From assembly GCA_030704425.1 (NCBI GenBank), contig JAPDHM010000001.1:744001-808000 (forward strand): DNA of 64,000 nucleotides. Reading direction: 5' to 3'. The notes beneath the pieces are model-generated. The model did no database searches. It saw nothing but the letters and a program-made list of their open reading frames with translations, and was not told the DNA's origin. A program made the translations under genes and the position numbers. Positions 1 to 8,624 of this stretch are shown here, piece after piece; the first letter of the stretch is position 1, and every line of letters begins with the position of its first letter. This DNA is from Rhodobacteraceae bacterium IMCC1909. Lineage in GTDB: Bacteria > Pseudomonadota > Alphaproteobacteria > Rhodobacterales > Rhodobacteraceae.

Positions 1-41
1 TTTCAGACCGCTTTCTTCAACCTGCGATAGGAGCGCTCCGT

Positions 42-1652
42 TTGAATATTCTATTCCTGATGGTGGATCAGCTTCGTTACGATTATCTGGGCTGCACTGG
101 TCATAAAACCATCAAGACACCCAACATTGATGCTCTCGCCAGACAAGGTGTTCGGTTTGACAGAGCTTATGTCCAGTCACCCCTTTGTGGCCCGAGCCGA
201 ATGAGTGCATATACCGGGCGCTATTGTCGAAGCCACGGTGCCACCTTCAACGGCACGCCGATAGGTGTAGGAGAATTGACTTTAGGCGACCATTTACGGC
301 TGGTCGGTATGGATACGGTGTTGTGCGGCAAAACGCATGCAGCGCCGGACAAGCGCGGAATGCAACGGCTTGGAATCGAGGCCGATAGCAAGATAGGTCG
401 CAGAATTGCTGAATGTGGATTTGATGTGTGGGAAAGAATGGATGGTGAGTTTCCAGCCACTCAGCCTGACCCCAACAACGCTTACCAGATCTATCTGCGT
501 TCAAAAGGCTATGACAGCGACAATCCGTGGCACGATTTTGCCAATTCCGGAGAGGATTCGGATGGTAAGATCTTGAGCGGCTGGCAGCTGCAGAATGCGA
601 CCAAACCTGCCCGTATTGCAGCAGAGGACAGTGAAACGGCATGGCTCACAACCCGAGCGATGGATTACCTGGATCAAGTTGGCGACATGCCCTGGTGCCT
701 GCATGTGAGCTATATCAAACCGCATTGGCCTTATGTTGCGCCTACTCCTTACCATCAGATGTATGGCCCCGAAGACATCCAACCTGTTGTGCGCTCCGAA
801 GGCGAACATACCGACCCGCACCCGGTGTTGGGCGCGTTTCAAGCCGAGCGGGTTGGAAGGGCATTCTCAAGGGCGGAGGTCCGCGAAGCAGTGATTCCAG
901 CCTATATGGGATTGATTACTGAGATCGATGATCAAATAGGGCGGCTGATTGCGCAATTGGAGACCACTGGCCAACGCGACAATACTCTGATTGTCTTCAC
1001 GTCCGACCATGGTGACTATTTGGGTGATCACTGGCTCGGGGAGAAGGAGTTGTTTCACGATGCCTCTGTTCGCGTGCCATTGATCGTGGTGGATCCACGT
1101 GCTGAAGCGATGGCAACTCGTGGCACTGTCTGCAATGCGCTTGTTGAGGCGATCGACCTTGTGCCGACATTCGTGGAATACGCCGGTGGTGAACCACGGA
1201 CTGAAATTTTGGAAGGCAAATCACTGAAACCATTAATCCAGGGGCAGGCCACCGAAGTGCGACAGCATGTATTCAGCGAGTATGACTATTGCTTCAAATC
1301 CGCCCGCAAAAAACTAAACCAACCTATTGGTGATTGTCGTCTGGCGATGATCTGTGATGACCAGTTCAAGCTAATCCACGCCGAGGGATTCCGTCCGATG
1401 CTCTTTGATTTAAAGAAGGACCCCGGTGAACTGACCGATCTGGGCAAAAGTTTGGATCACAAAGAGATCTGCGACAACCTGATGGAGCAACTAAACTCCT
1501 GGTACAGACAACATCACAATAAAACGATGCACTCCAACGCAGACATTGTTGCGCGCGAAAACGGCGCGGTACGACGTGGTATTTATCTGGGGTTTTGGGA
1601 CCAGGAAGAGATAGACGAGGCCGCGCAGTTAGCCGCGTCGAAAAATTATTAG
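42..1652 (+). CDS. Cys-type sulfatase (arylsulfatase / phosphonate monoester hydrolase-like)
   Basis: A 536-residue alkaline-phosphatase-superfamily sulfatase, predicted to hydrolyse a sulfate or phosphonate ester. Metal-binding MVDQLRYD is at the N-terminus, and C49 in the CGPSR motif is the residue family members convert to formylglycine. A second metal-site segment, TSDHGDYLGDH, lies near residue 325. No signal peptide is visible, so it is probably cytoplasmic. The start is TTG at 42, with AGGAG at 29-33 eight bases upstream; an upstream gene may lie outside the window. It points toward a decayed IS6 copy that begins 11 bases after the stop. A second sulfatase of different sequence lies at 2640-4202. 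The substrate cannot be told from sequence. Confidence 0.88.
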   Translation: MNILFLMVDQLRYDYLGCTGHKTIKTPNIDALARQGVRFDRAYVQSPLCGPSRMSAYTGRYCRSHGATFNGTPIGVGELTLGDHLRLVGMDTVLCGKTHAAPDKRGMQRLGIEADSKIGRRIAECGFDVWERMDGEFPATQPDPNNAYQIYLRSKGYDSDNPWHDFANSGEDSDGKILSGWQLQNATKPARIAAEDSETAWLTTRAMDYLDQVGDMPWCLHVSYIKPHWPYVAPTPYHQMYGPEDIQPVVRSEGEHTDPHPVLGAFQAERVGRAFSRAEVREAVIPAYMGLITEIDDQIGRLIAQLETTGQRDNTLIVFTSDHGDYLGDHWLGEKELFHDASVRVPLIVVDPRAEAMATRGTVCNALVEAIDLVPTFVEYAGGEPRTEILEGKSLKPLIQGQATEVRQHVFSEYDYCFKSARKKLNQPIGDCRLAMICDDQFKLIHAEGFRPMLFDLKKDPGELTDLGKSLDHKEICDNLMEQLNSWYRQHHNKTMHSNADIVARENGAVRRGIYLGFWDQEEIDEAAQLAASKNY

Positions 1653-1662
1653 CAGCTAGACG

Positions 1663-2469
1663 GGTGCTGTCAGACGAATGAGAACTCGCATCGGATCGCT
1701 GGCTCAGCCTGAATCTATGCGCTCAATAATTGGCGCCACTCAGTAAGAGCGGCGGTTCGATTGAGCTTGAAATTGTCTCGTGAGTAGAAGTGGCGCTCCT
1801 GATTGAAATGGTTGTGGACTGAAGAGTGGACGGCAGCGAACTTTTGCAGACATCGCATCTGTCGGAAGCGGAGCATAGCAAGTTCTCGTCGTCAAAACGG
1901 CAAGTGGGAATTTTCCGCCCTATTGTTTACCCAGCGGCCCGTTTCCTGCCGATCCGCGGTGCCAACAACTTTCATTGCAGCGCCATAGGAACGTAGTTTG
2001 TCCTTCACAACCACTTCTGGCCCTCCGTAGCGCTTCATTGCTTTTCTGAGGAATTTTAATGCCGCTTTGCGGTCTCGGCGCTTGGTAACATAACTTTCCA
2101 GCACCTCACCTTCGTGATCAACGGCTAATGTGTCTCTCCATTTATCTTTACGAAGACCTCGTCCAAGTGCCATTGCCAGTTCGAATAAGATCGCATCCTA
2201 CTGACCCAGTTTCTCCGTATCTCAGCAGCAAACATTAGGCCAAATCTATTCCACCAAAACCGAACTGTTTCGTGGCTGATCTCAATGCCTCGTTCGTGCA
2301 GAAGATCTTCCACATTACGGAGTGAGAGCGGAAACCGAACGTACAGCATCACAGTCAGGCGGATGATCTCAGGACTCGTTTTAAACTACCTGAATGGGGA
2401 GCGTTTTGTCATTTGCGGATTCTACAAATACACCCTGATCGCTTCAACCGAGTTTAATCTGACGGTACC
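1663..2469 (-). mobile_element. Decayed IS6-family insertion sequence
   Basis: The element is bounded by imperfect terminal inverted repeats: GGTGCTGTCAGAC at 1663-1675, and GGTACCGTCAGAT read on the minus strand at the right end (2457-2469). The span of about 807 bp is normal for the IS6/IS26 family. It contains a broken transposase (1715-2412). The 8 bases on either side do not match, so no target duplication is seen, as expected if the ends were reshuffled by cointegrate formation or recombination. Related end fragments occur at 2470-2559 and 8077-8210. Confidence 0.85.
1715..2412 (-). pseudogene. IS6-family transposase, inactivated
   Basis: Read on the minus strand, this is a near-complete IS6 transposase of the rhizobial/roseobacterial type. 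It starts MTKRSPFR and runs through FPLSLRNVEDLLHERGI, WHLDEVFVKINGETH, AVDHEGEVLESY and DRQETGRWVNNRAENSHLPF to the C-terminus FKLNRTAALTEWRQLLSA. Three lesions are visible: a TAG replaces codon 9 (usually Tyr), about ten bases are missing after GETH (near 2125), causing a frameshift, and a TGA follows HLPF (near 1892) where family members have Arg. The DDE residues are therefore split between frames and no active enzyme is expected. Confidence 0.88.
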
Positions 2470-2559
2470 GGCCAGGTAGCTAAATAGCGAGTGTTTTGTC
2501 ATACGGCGAGGCTGAGAAACCGCCCGCCCCGTCTCAAGTTAGTTTAATCTGACAGTACC
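2470..2559 (-). mobile_element. Truncated right end of a second IS6-family copy
   Basis: Directly beside the first element is another IS6 right end. It has the terminal repeat GGTACTGTCAGAT (minus strand, ending at 2559) and, after a leader of different sequence, an ATG at 2502 opening MTKHSLFSY, which parallels MTKRSPFR of the neighbour. The reading breaks after about nine codons, where the terminal repeat of the first IS begins. This suggests nesting, or fusion of two related elements. Confidence 0.7.
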
Positions 2560-2639
2560 AATTCACAGTTACCAGAACGGTTGAGAACTTAGTCCATAAC
2601 TCGCTCTCATTGGTGGGACACTTTCACCTGTCTTTGCCT

Positions 2640-4202
2640 TTAGGCTAAACGATCTGCCTGTGGACTCTCGTCCATTTGGGAAATCAGATGGTGTACAAGG
2701 CGGTTGGTAAGGCGCGCGCGCGTGTCTTGATGATCTTCGCTATCCCACAGATTGTTCGTTTCTGACGAGTCGCGTTTCAAATCATAAAGCTCACCCCAAT
2801 CCTGATGACGATAGATTGTCAGTCTCCACTCAGCTGTAACCAACGACCGCACTCGTGCGGGTTCTCCAAATCCCAAGCGTTTACCGCCATCGTTATATTC
2901 AATCAAAGTTTCATCACGTGGTCCTTGCTGTGCTTTGGTAGCAGGCAAAAAACTATGACCTTGATTACCGTTGAAAGGCTCAAGCCCTGCACGCTCAAGT
3001 ATTGTCGCAGCTAGATCAACGGTAGAGCAAAGCGCATCAGAGCGCGTCTGAGTCCGTCCATTAGGATCGGACCAAATAAACGGCACGCGGGTGATACTGC
3101 GAAACGGCAGTGCGCCTTTTAGCAACATATTATAATCGCCAAGGTAATCGCCATGATCGGCATTGTAGCAGATGACGGTGTTTTCTAATTGCCCTGATGC
3201 CTCGAGCGCTAAAAGAATGTCACCCACGGCATCATCAATAAATGCAATCATACCCGCGGTCAGTGCCATAGCCTCTTTGATCTGCTGATCATCCAGCATC
3301 ATTGCTGTTTGTGGTGTCGTTTGCCCGCCATCTCCTTTCCAGTTTTTATGGAGCCATTGCATTGGCGGTGTTGGGTTTTCATGGGCGTCGTAAGGCAGTG
3401 AGACCTCGAAATCTTGTGGGTCGTACATATCCCAATATTTACCGGGCGGATTGAAGGGGTGATGAGGGTCAGGGAAGCTAACGAAAGCAAAGAACGGATC
3501 ATCTTCTTCAGCGCGCGAGGTCAAATAGTCGATCGCACGGTCACGGATATAGGCCGTTGGATATAGGTTTTCTAGCACCGGTGTGCGATACGATTGAGGG
3601 CATGTATACTCGTGCTCAAGTTCATTTACAGGGTCGTGCAGTGCTTTCCAATCGGGTGCGTTCGCCCTGAACCATTGACCGTAATGACCACCACAGCGAT
3701 CGCCATGGGATGTGACCATATCTACATGCTGATAGCCATAATAGGGCGATTTGATATCATAACGCCCCTCGCCCTGATAGTTCACAGGTTCTTCTTCATA
3801 GTCTTTGACACGCTCTACTTGCCAAGCCTCAGGCATGCCCGCAATCTCTTCAGCCGATTTCCCCATAGGGGCCATAGCGGTAAAGGGTTGCAAATGGCTT
3901 TTACCGATCGCTGCCGTATGATAACCAGCATCCGCCAAAACATTCACAAAAGTATTCGCGTTTTCTGGCAATGCACAGCCATTGTATCGAAGCCCATGCA
4001 GGCTAGGATACCGTCCCGTTAAAAGCGAAGCACGATTTGGCATGCAAACAGGAGAGGCCACGTGGAAATTTTCAAATAATGTGCCCCGCGCTGCGATGGA
4101 GTCGATGTTTGGTGTTTTCAACACAGGATGGCCATAACAACCCAACCAATCAGCCCGTTGCTGATCGGTAATAATGAACAAGAAATTTGGGCGTTTTGTC
4201 AT
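2640..4202 (-). CDS. Cys-type sulfatase in the TRAP operon
   Basis: A 520-residue sulfatase. N-terminal FLFIITDQQRADWLGCYGH supplies metal ligands; C53 in CMPNRASLLTGR is the formylglycine site (CxPxR); NADHGDYLGDY near residue 345 is the second metal segment. No signal peptide is evident. It is the last gene of a minus-strand operon behind a TAXI-type TRAP transporter: its start lies 20 bases after the permease stop. It therefore probably cleaves sulfate from the imported compound in the cytoplasm. Downstream lie IS6 remnants. It differs clearly from the sulfatase at 42-1652, so the two are not a recent duplication. The substrate is unknown. Confidence 0.88.
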   Translation of the reverse strand: MTKRPNFLFIITDQQRADWLGCYGHPVLKTPNIDSIAARGTLFENFHVASPVCMPNRASLLTGRYPSLHGLRYNGCALPENANTFVNVLADAGYHTAAIGKSHLQPFTAMAPMGKSAEEIAGMPEAWQVERVKDYEEEPVNYQGEGRYDIKSPYYGYQHVDMVTSHGDRCGGHYGQWFRANAPDWKALHDPVNELEHEYTCPQSYRTPVLENLYPTAYIRDRAIDYLTSRAEEDDPFFAFVSFPDPHHPFNPPGKYWDMYDPQDFEVSLPYDAHENPTPPMQWLHKNWKGDGGQTTPQTAMMLDDQQIKEAMALTAGMIAFIDDAVGDILLALEASGQLENTVICYNADHGDYLGDYNMLLKGALPFRSITRVPFIWSDPNGRTQTRSDALCSTVDLAATILERAGLEPFNGNQGHSFLPATKAQQGPRDETLIEYNDGGKRLGFGEPARVRSLVTAEWRLTIYRHQDWGELYDLKRDSSETNNLWDSEDHQDTRARLTNRLVHHLISQMDESPQADRLA

Positions 4203-4222
4203 GCGCCTAAGTCAACTTTTCA

Positions 4223-6583
4223 TCATGGAATTTTCGTTGATTGAGATGCTGTCGTTTTCTGTCGACGCGCGCCAATATGGTGCCATCCCAACAGGATGGC
4301 AATGAAAACCAACGCTCCAAATTGGACCATTTCTGGCCGCATAAGAACCGCGACGGCAGCCGCTAAGCGCACCAGGATCCATGGGAAAGTTAAGCGGGCC
4401 GCATCAAACCCAGCAAGCGCACTTGCCACCAAATACAGCGCCAAAATCAACCGTGCGATCAACCACAACAACACGCCTAAAGAGACACCGTTTTCATAAC
4501 CAGCCAAAGGTGCACCTGTAGGGCTTGCTGGATCAATCATTGCTTGGTCGATCAACAAAATCTCTGGATAAAACGCAAAGACGAATGGGATTGCGAACAT
4601 GACGATGCCTGATCTCATAGCACTGAACCCGGTCATCATCGGATCAGCTTTGGTAATAGTTGATGCTGCGAACGCCGCCATCGCGACAGGTGGCGTTATT
4701 GCAGATGCAATCGCGAAGTAAAAAATGAACATGTGCGCTGTGAATGTTGCGATTCCAAGTCCGATCAACAAAGGCCCCATTAGCAAGGCTACGTTCAGAT
4801 ATGCTGGGACCGCAGGCATGCCCATGCCAAGAAGAATGGCAAGAACCATGGTGATCGCTAAAGCCAAAAACTGCACCATAACAGACCCACCATCGCCAAG
4901 ATTAAGCGACATAAGCAGCCGCAAAACGTCGATTGCGACAAACTTGGAAAGGCCTGTGAAATTCAAGCAAACGTCAATCACAGTCACCGCAAGCAACATC
5001 AAATACAATGTCGAGATGGTAATCCCTGCTTCAGTGAGGGCATCAAGCAGCATCCGTGGTTTGGCCCGAAATGCTTTATCCAAGAACAATAATACCAACA
5101 CGAGTGCAGCTGCCCACCATCCCGTGGCCCCTGCATCGCCAGCTGCATCTTGAACTAGCTGCAAAATCCAAGGCAATGAGGTGGCTACGCAACGATCACC
5201 ATTCATCACTATTTCTGCGCCCATCATCCAACCTATTGGGCCACAACCCACAGCATCCTTAGGGGTAAGCAGCAAGAAAAGGATAAGTAGGATAGGAAAG
5301 AAGATTTGGCATAGATGTAGGTAATCTTCTTTACTCATGTGCATATCTTTGGTCAGCTCGCCGACTGCCGTGATTCCCTGTTTACGCGATTGGAAACTGG
5401 CGCTCAGAAACAGACAAACAAAGTACGCTATGGCCGGAAGGGTCGCCGCTATAATGATGTCGCGGTATGGAACGGCTGTCATCGCTGCAAGAATAAACGC
5501 GGCGACCCCCATAACGGGCGGCATGATTGAACCACCAGATGATGCCGCAGCTTCCATTCCGCCAGCAAAAACCCTGGAAAACCCGCGTTTGACCATCATC
5601 GGGATTGTCAAAACACCAGTCGACAAGACGTTAACAACCGGTCCGCCTGTAATTGTACCAAACATGGCAGAGCTAACAATTGCAGCATGTGCAGGGCCAC
5701 CGCGTAGTCCACGTGTCCAGCGAAAGGCCAGCTTGATCAAGGTTTGACCTCCCGCTGATTTTCCGAACAACGCACCAAGAATAATATATGGGAAGACCAT
5801 GTTCATGATCACATTCATGAAACGGCCCAACATACCTGAGGCAGTGTTGACCAAAGCATCGTGTACGTTTGGAATGCCGTCTAAGAACGTGCGTGGTTCA
5901 CCACCCATCTTGGTTACAAGATATTTATTAACATCATCTGGTCCGTAGAAATACCAAACCAATACTGTGCCGATAGTATAAAGGGCCACAGCAAACGACA
6001 CCGCAACCAACGGCAACCCCCATACTTTAATATTGTAGGCTAAAAAGGTCAGAATTGAGAGACCCATAATAGCCACCAGCCAAACGCCAGTTGTCGAGAC
6101 ACATTTAGGATCGTCAACTGTGTCAGGTGCAGGCAACCCCATTAGATCGGCGAATTCTATCTCAGCTTGCAATGTTTGCGCTATGATCCGCGCCCGATCT
6201 CCATTAAGCGCGTCGATCAGGCATACGCTGTCGATCTCAATCAGATAAGTGATTGAGATTGCGGCCGCAGCAACCACCAACGCAATATCCATAAACGCAC
6301 CAAACCAAACACGTGATGTACCACGCCATTCACGCCACATCGAATTTTTAAGCGCAACAATCAACATCATTACGAAAAATACTAATGGATAGAAAAATTC
6401 CGTTGAAAACTTTCGGGTCTGGAGGTTTTCAATTCCAGTAAGGCCTATCCATAACTGCTCCCAACCAGGAATAACCGGCATGCTGTTGATAATGCCCATG
6501 GCAACGAAAATAAGTGAAACAATATAAACCGTACGATTGGGAAAAAGCTGCTTCGCGACGGCTTCGTGTGTTGTGTCAGACAT
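4223..6583 (-). CDS. TRAP transporter permease, fused 4TM/12TM (TAXI type)
   Basis: A 786-residue inner-membrane protein fusing the small (DctQ-like) and large (DctM-like) TRAP permease domains, the arrangement usual for TAXI-type systems. The N-terminal part has about four hydrophobic segments, followed by a long DctM region with the glycine-rich AAASSGGSIMPPVMGVAAF and a second conserved repeat, GMGMPAVPAYLNVALLMGP. It should carry out ion-driven uptake with the binding protein encoded upstream (6659-7705). The start ATG is at 6583. A hairpin in the preceding gap probably lowers its expression relative to the binding protein. Confidence 0.9.
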   Translation of the reverse strand: MSDTTHEAVAKQLFPNRTVYIVSLIFVAMGIINSMPVIPGWEQLWIGLTGIENLQTRKFSTEFFYPLVFFVMMLIVALKNSMWREWRGTSRVWFGAFMDIALVVAAAAISITYLIEIDSVCLIDALNGDRARIIAQTLQAEIEFADLMGLPAPDTVDDPKCVSTTGVWLVAIMGLSILTFLAYNIKVWGLPLVAVSFAVALYTIGTVLVWYFYGPDDVNKYLVTKMGGEPRTFLDGIPNVHDALVNTASGMLGRFMNVIMNMVFPYIILGALFGKSAGGQTLIKLAFRWTRGLRGGPAHAAIVSSAMFGTITGGPVVNVLSTGVLTIPMMVKRGFSRVFAGGMEAAASSGGSIMPPVMGVAAFILAAMTAVPYRDIIIAATLPAIAYFVCLFLSASFQSRKQGITAVGELTKDMHMSKEDYLHLCQIFFPILLILFLLLTPKDAVGCGPIGWMMGAEIVMNGDRCVATSLPWILQLVQDAAGDAGATGWWAAALVLVLLFLDKAFRAKPRMLLDALTEAGITISTLYLMLLAVTVIDVCLNFTGLSKFVAIDVLRLLMSLNLGDGGSVMVQFLALAITMVLAILLGMGMPAVPAYLNVALLMGPLLIGLGIATFTAHMFIFYFAIASAITPPVAMAAFAASTITKADPMMTGFSAMRSGIVMFAIPFVFAFYPEILLIDQAMIDPASPTGAPLAGYENGVSLGVLLWLIARLILALYLVASALAGFDAARLTFPWILVRLAAAVAVLMRPEMVQFGALVFIAILLGWHHIGARRQKTTASQSTKIP

Positions 6584-6612
6584 GAGATTTCCAGAATATT
6601 ACAAAACCCAAA

Positions 6613-6638
6613 AAGCGCCGCCTTACTAAGCGACGCTT
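6613..6638 (-). terminator. Attenuating hairpin between TAXI binding protein and permease
   Basis: On the minus strand AAGCGTCGC pairs with GCGGCGCTT around an 8-base loop and is followed by a short T run. It sits in the 75-base gap after the binding-protein stop. A partial terminator or RNA-stabilising hairpin here would give more binding protein than permease, as is common in such operons. Confidence 0.65.
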
Positions 6639-6658
6639 ATTTTCAGTATTGAATTGAT

Positions 6659-7705
6659 TTATTCCGCAACGGCGCAATCATCGAGTTCGAAACCAGCTTC
6701 ACGCCATGCCGCAGCTGCTGCTGGGTGATACTGGATAGGATTTGCACCACACATGCCTTGCATCGGGAAATCGTATCCAACGGTTTTTCCGTAAGGTGCT
6801 TTCGCCATCAAGTCTTCAAGCGATGCAATATAGGTAGAAACCAACTCAGTGACCAACGCATCATCCATGCTCTTGTTCACGACGTTACCACCGATTGTTG
6901 CAAATGCACGGAAGGTGTCGTCTTCGGAAACGAATGTGAACCCGTCACCCATGATCGCTTCAAGACTAGCAACGTCAGAGGTCCAAGGCGCGCTACCCGG
7001 TGCCTTCATATATTTTTGCATTGCATCGCTCTCATATGCTTCGCTTGGCATTGACCAGATCGTCATGGCACCAGCAGCGCTTGGAATTGTCAGACGCGGA
7101 CTTGGGAACAACTCAGGAAGAACAACAGCATCAGGCTCACCACTTGAGATAAGCGTTGCGCCCTGCCCCCAGTTTGTTTGCATACCCTGGTAACCAGAAC
7201 CATCCTCAAGACCTGCTACGATTTGAATCATAGCACGGCTATTTGTTAACGCGCCGCCACGAGGTGGACCATTGTAAATGGTGCGACCTTCAAGGTCACC
7301 CCAACCATCTATACCCTTGGAATCATATGCGAAAAGAAAAAATACACCCAATGTAAATGGGTTGATCACACGCAAGTTCGACACAAGTTCTGCGCCTGAT
7401 TCCGCACCAAGTGCGCCATAAGGGCCAACGCCTCTACTCATCAAAAATGGGAGGATGAATGGCGTACCGGCGATGTCAGTCTTACCTTCAGCTACGTTCT
7501 GAATAGAGTTGGTCAGTGTCTGACCTTCAGCAAGCTGGATGTTGGCGATACCATTCGTGCCAGCAATCTCTGTCATGTGCGCTAGTGAAAGATGCGTTGC
7601 ACCACCTGGACTTGCGGTCTCGGCCGTCAGATTGGTCTGAGCAAAAGCACTCGTCGTAGTTATCACGGCAGCAACAGTTACCGCCAGTAGGTTCACCTTT
7701 TTCAT
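6659..7705 (-). CDS. TAXI-family TRAP transporter solute-binding protein
   Basis: A 348-residue periplasmic protein with a clear signal peptide (MKKVNLLAVTVAAVITTTSAFA, cleavage after AFA). The mature part has the TAXI-like opening with GGATHLSLAHM, NSIQNVAEGKTDIAGTPF and a domain on the DAVVLPELFPSPRL theme. It captures the substrate for the permease encoded directly downstream. The start ATG at 7705 is preceded by GGGAGAGG. It is the first gene of a three-gene operon ending in a sulfatase, so the ligand is plausibly a sulfated organic compound, but TAXI ligands are mostly unknown. Confidence 0.85.
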   Translation of the reverse strand: MKKVNLLAVTVAAVITTTSAFAQTNLTAETASPGGATHLSLAHMTEIAGTNGIANIQLAEGQTLTNSIQNVAEGKTDIAGTPFILPFLMSRGVGPYGALGAESGAELVSNLRVINPFTLGVFFLFAYDSKGIDGWGDLEGRTIYNGPPRGGALTNSRAMIQIVAGLEDGSGYQGMQTNWGQGATLISSGEPDAVVLPELFPSPRLTIPSAAGAMTIWSMPSEAYESDAMQKYMKAPGSAPWTSDVASLEAIMGDGFTFVSEDDTFRAFATIGGNVVNKSMDDALVTELVSTYIASLEDLMAKAPYGKTVGYDFPMQGMCGANPIQYHPAAAAAWREAGFELDDCAVAE

Positions 7706-7726
7706 TGTCCTCTCCCTGGTTTTTAT

Positions 7727-7771
7727 TATTAATTACTTAACTTGAGTATTAATTTAACATAAGTATTAATT
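7727..7771. promoter_or_regulatory. Three direct TATTAATT repeats upstream of the TAXI operon
   Basis: TATTAATT occurs at 7727-7734, 7747-7754 and 7764-7771; the last two share the extended form AGTATTAATTT. They lie 22-66 bases upstream of the binding-protein start in a very AT-rich stretch. Spacing of 20 and 17 bases suits a repeated operator or overlapping promoter elements. The regulator is unknown and none is encoded next to the operon. Confidence 0.4.
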
Positions 7772-8076
7772 TTTGCCTAAACATTTTGACGCTTCAATGA
7801 ATCGACAACGCCAAGTTTTTTTATGTGTAAGCATTCACTCACGCTACGAATGAGAACAACTTTGTATCAATTATGAAATCTGAATAGCGATCTATTTCTT
7901 TTGATACTACGTTGAAACTGAGAATTGATTGACTCCAACTGAGGAATAGGTTGTACCGGGGTAATTCTCGCGCGAGAGAAAATCTTTCGGATTGAAAATC
8001 TGAAAATAACAGCCTGAAATAACAATTATTAAAACCAGTTATATGAAGCTGTTGAATGTTGGGGGAAATCAGTGGC
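7772..8076. other. Intergenic stretch between TAXI promoter and IS6 remnant
   Basis: No convincing gene is seen. A minus-strand open frame covering 7839-8153 runs through the IS6 end in the wrong frame and resembles nothing recognisable. The stretch is AT-rich and probably holds upstream control sequence for the TAXI operon and junction DNA. Confidence 0.4.
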
Positions 8077-8210
8077 GGTGTTGTCAGACGAATGAGAACT
8101 CGCATCAGATTGCTGGCGCAGCCTGAATCTATGCGCTCAATAATTGGCGCCACTAAGCGAGCGTAGCGGCACGGTTCAGCTTGAAATTGAGGCGTGCGTA
8201 GAGGTGCGTT
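8077..8210 (-). mobile_element. IS6-family C-terminal end fragment
   Basis: This is closely similar to 1663-1800. It begins with the terminal repeat GGTGTTGTCAGAC (8077-8089) and, read on the minus strand, encodes HLYARLNFKLNRAATLA, a stop, then WRQLLSA and the normal stop at 8129-8131. It ends abruptly near 8210, so only the left end of the element remains. It has the same orientation as the copy at 1663-2469; the two form direct repeats around the TAXI/sulfatase operon. Confidence 0.82.
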
Positions 8211-8446
8211 GCAACAGCCTCACAGCCAACATTACCCCACACCCAGCCCCCGTAGCGCCTTAACCGAGCCACAGCCGCGTCAGCAGGCAAACAGCTGCGT
8301 AACCAAGCGGCAAAACAAACATGTTTGCATCGACGCGCAGGCGTGCGGGCGCGTGGCGGATGTAGACTCGCAAATCAAGAATCCGATAGCGATAATGTAC
8401 GTTGTTTAACGCGCATCTGTCTGGCTCTATGTCTGGCTGGGAAATA
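8211..8446. other. Non-coding junction between IS6 fragment and tRNA-Asn terminator
   Basis: No supported gene. A minus-strand frame (about 8260-8460) contains a hydrophobic run, but it has no recognisable start signal or homology and overlaps the tRNA terminator. It may be the remains of a gene cut by the insertion event. Confidence 0.3.
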
Positions 8447-8450
8447 AAAA

Positions 8451-8478
8451 AACACCCCACAAAATTCGCTAGGGTGTT
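8451..8478 (-). terminator. Rho-independent terminator of tRNA-Asn
   Basis: On the minus strand AACACCC pairs with GGGTGTT and is followed by a T-rich run (TTTTTTATTT). It lies about 10 bases past the tRNA 3' end. Confidence 0.75.
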
Positions 8479-8486
8479 GTTTTAAT

Positions 8487-8561
8487 TGGCTCCGGCGGTA
8501 GGGATCGAACCTACGACCAATTGATTAACAGTCAACTGCTCTACCGCTGAGCTACGCCGGA
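8487..8561 (-). tRNA. tRNA-Asn (GTT)
   Basis: Minus-strand cloverleaf: acceptor TCCGGCG pairs with CGCCGGA, D arm AGCTCAGCGGTAGAGC, anticodon loop with GTT, T arm GGTTCGATCCC. The discriminator base is G and CCA is encoded at 8487-8489. It lies next to an IS6 remnant but is intact. Confidence 0.95.
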
Positions 8562-8624
8562 CCACTGGGGGCCGATATAGCGGCGTGGGTTTGGGAGGTC
8601 TAGCCCAAAAATTCGAAAATCGCC

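Noticed and set aside
1653-1662. 8-bp target-site duplication of the IS6 copy
   Set aside because: The bases left of 1663 and right of 2469 do not match.
7839-8153. Minus-strand open frame of 104 codons upstream of the TAXI operon
   Set aside because: Its front part is the IS6 end read in the wrong frame; the rest shows no recognisable domain or start signal.
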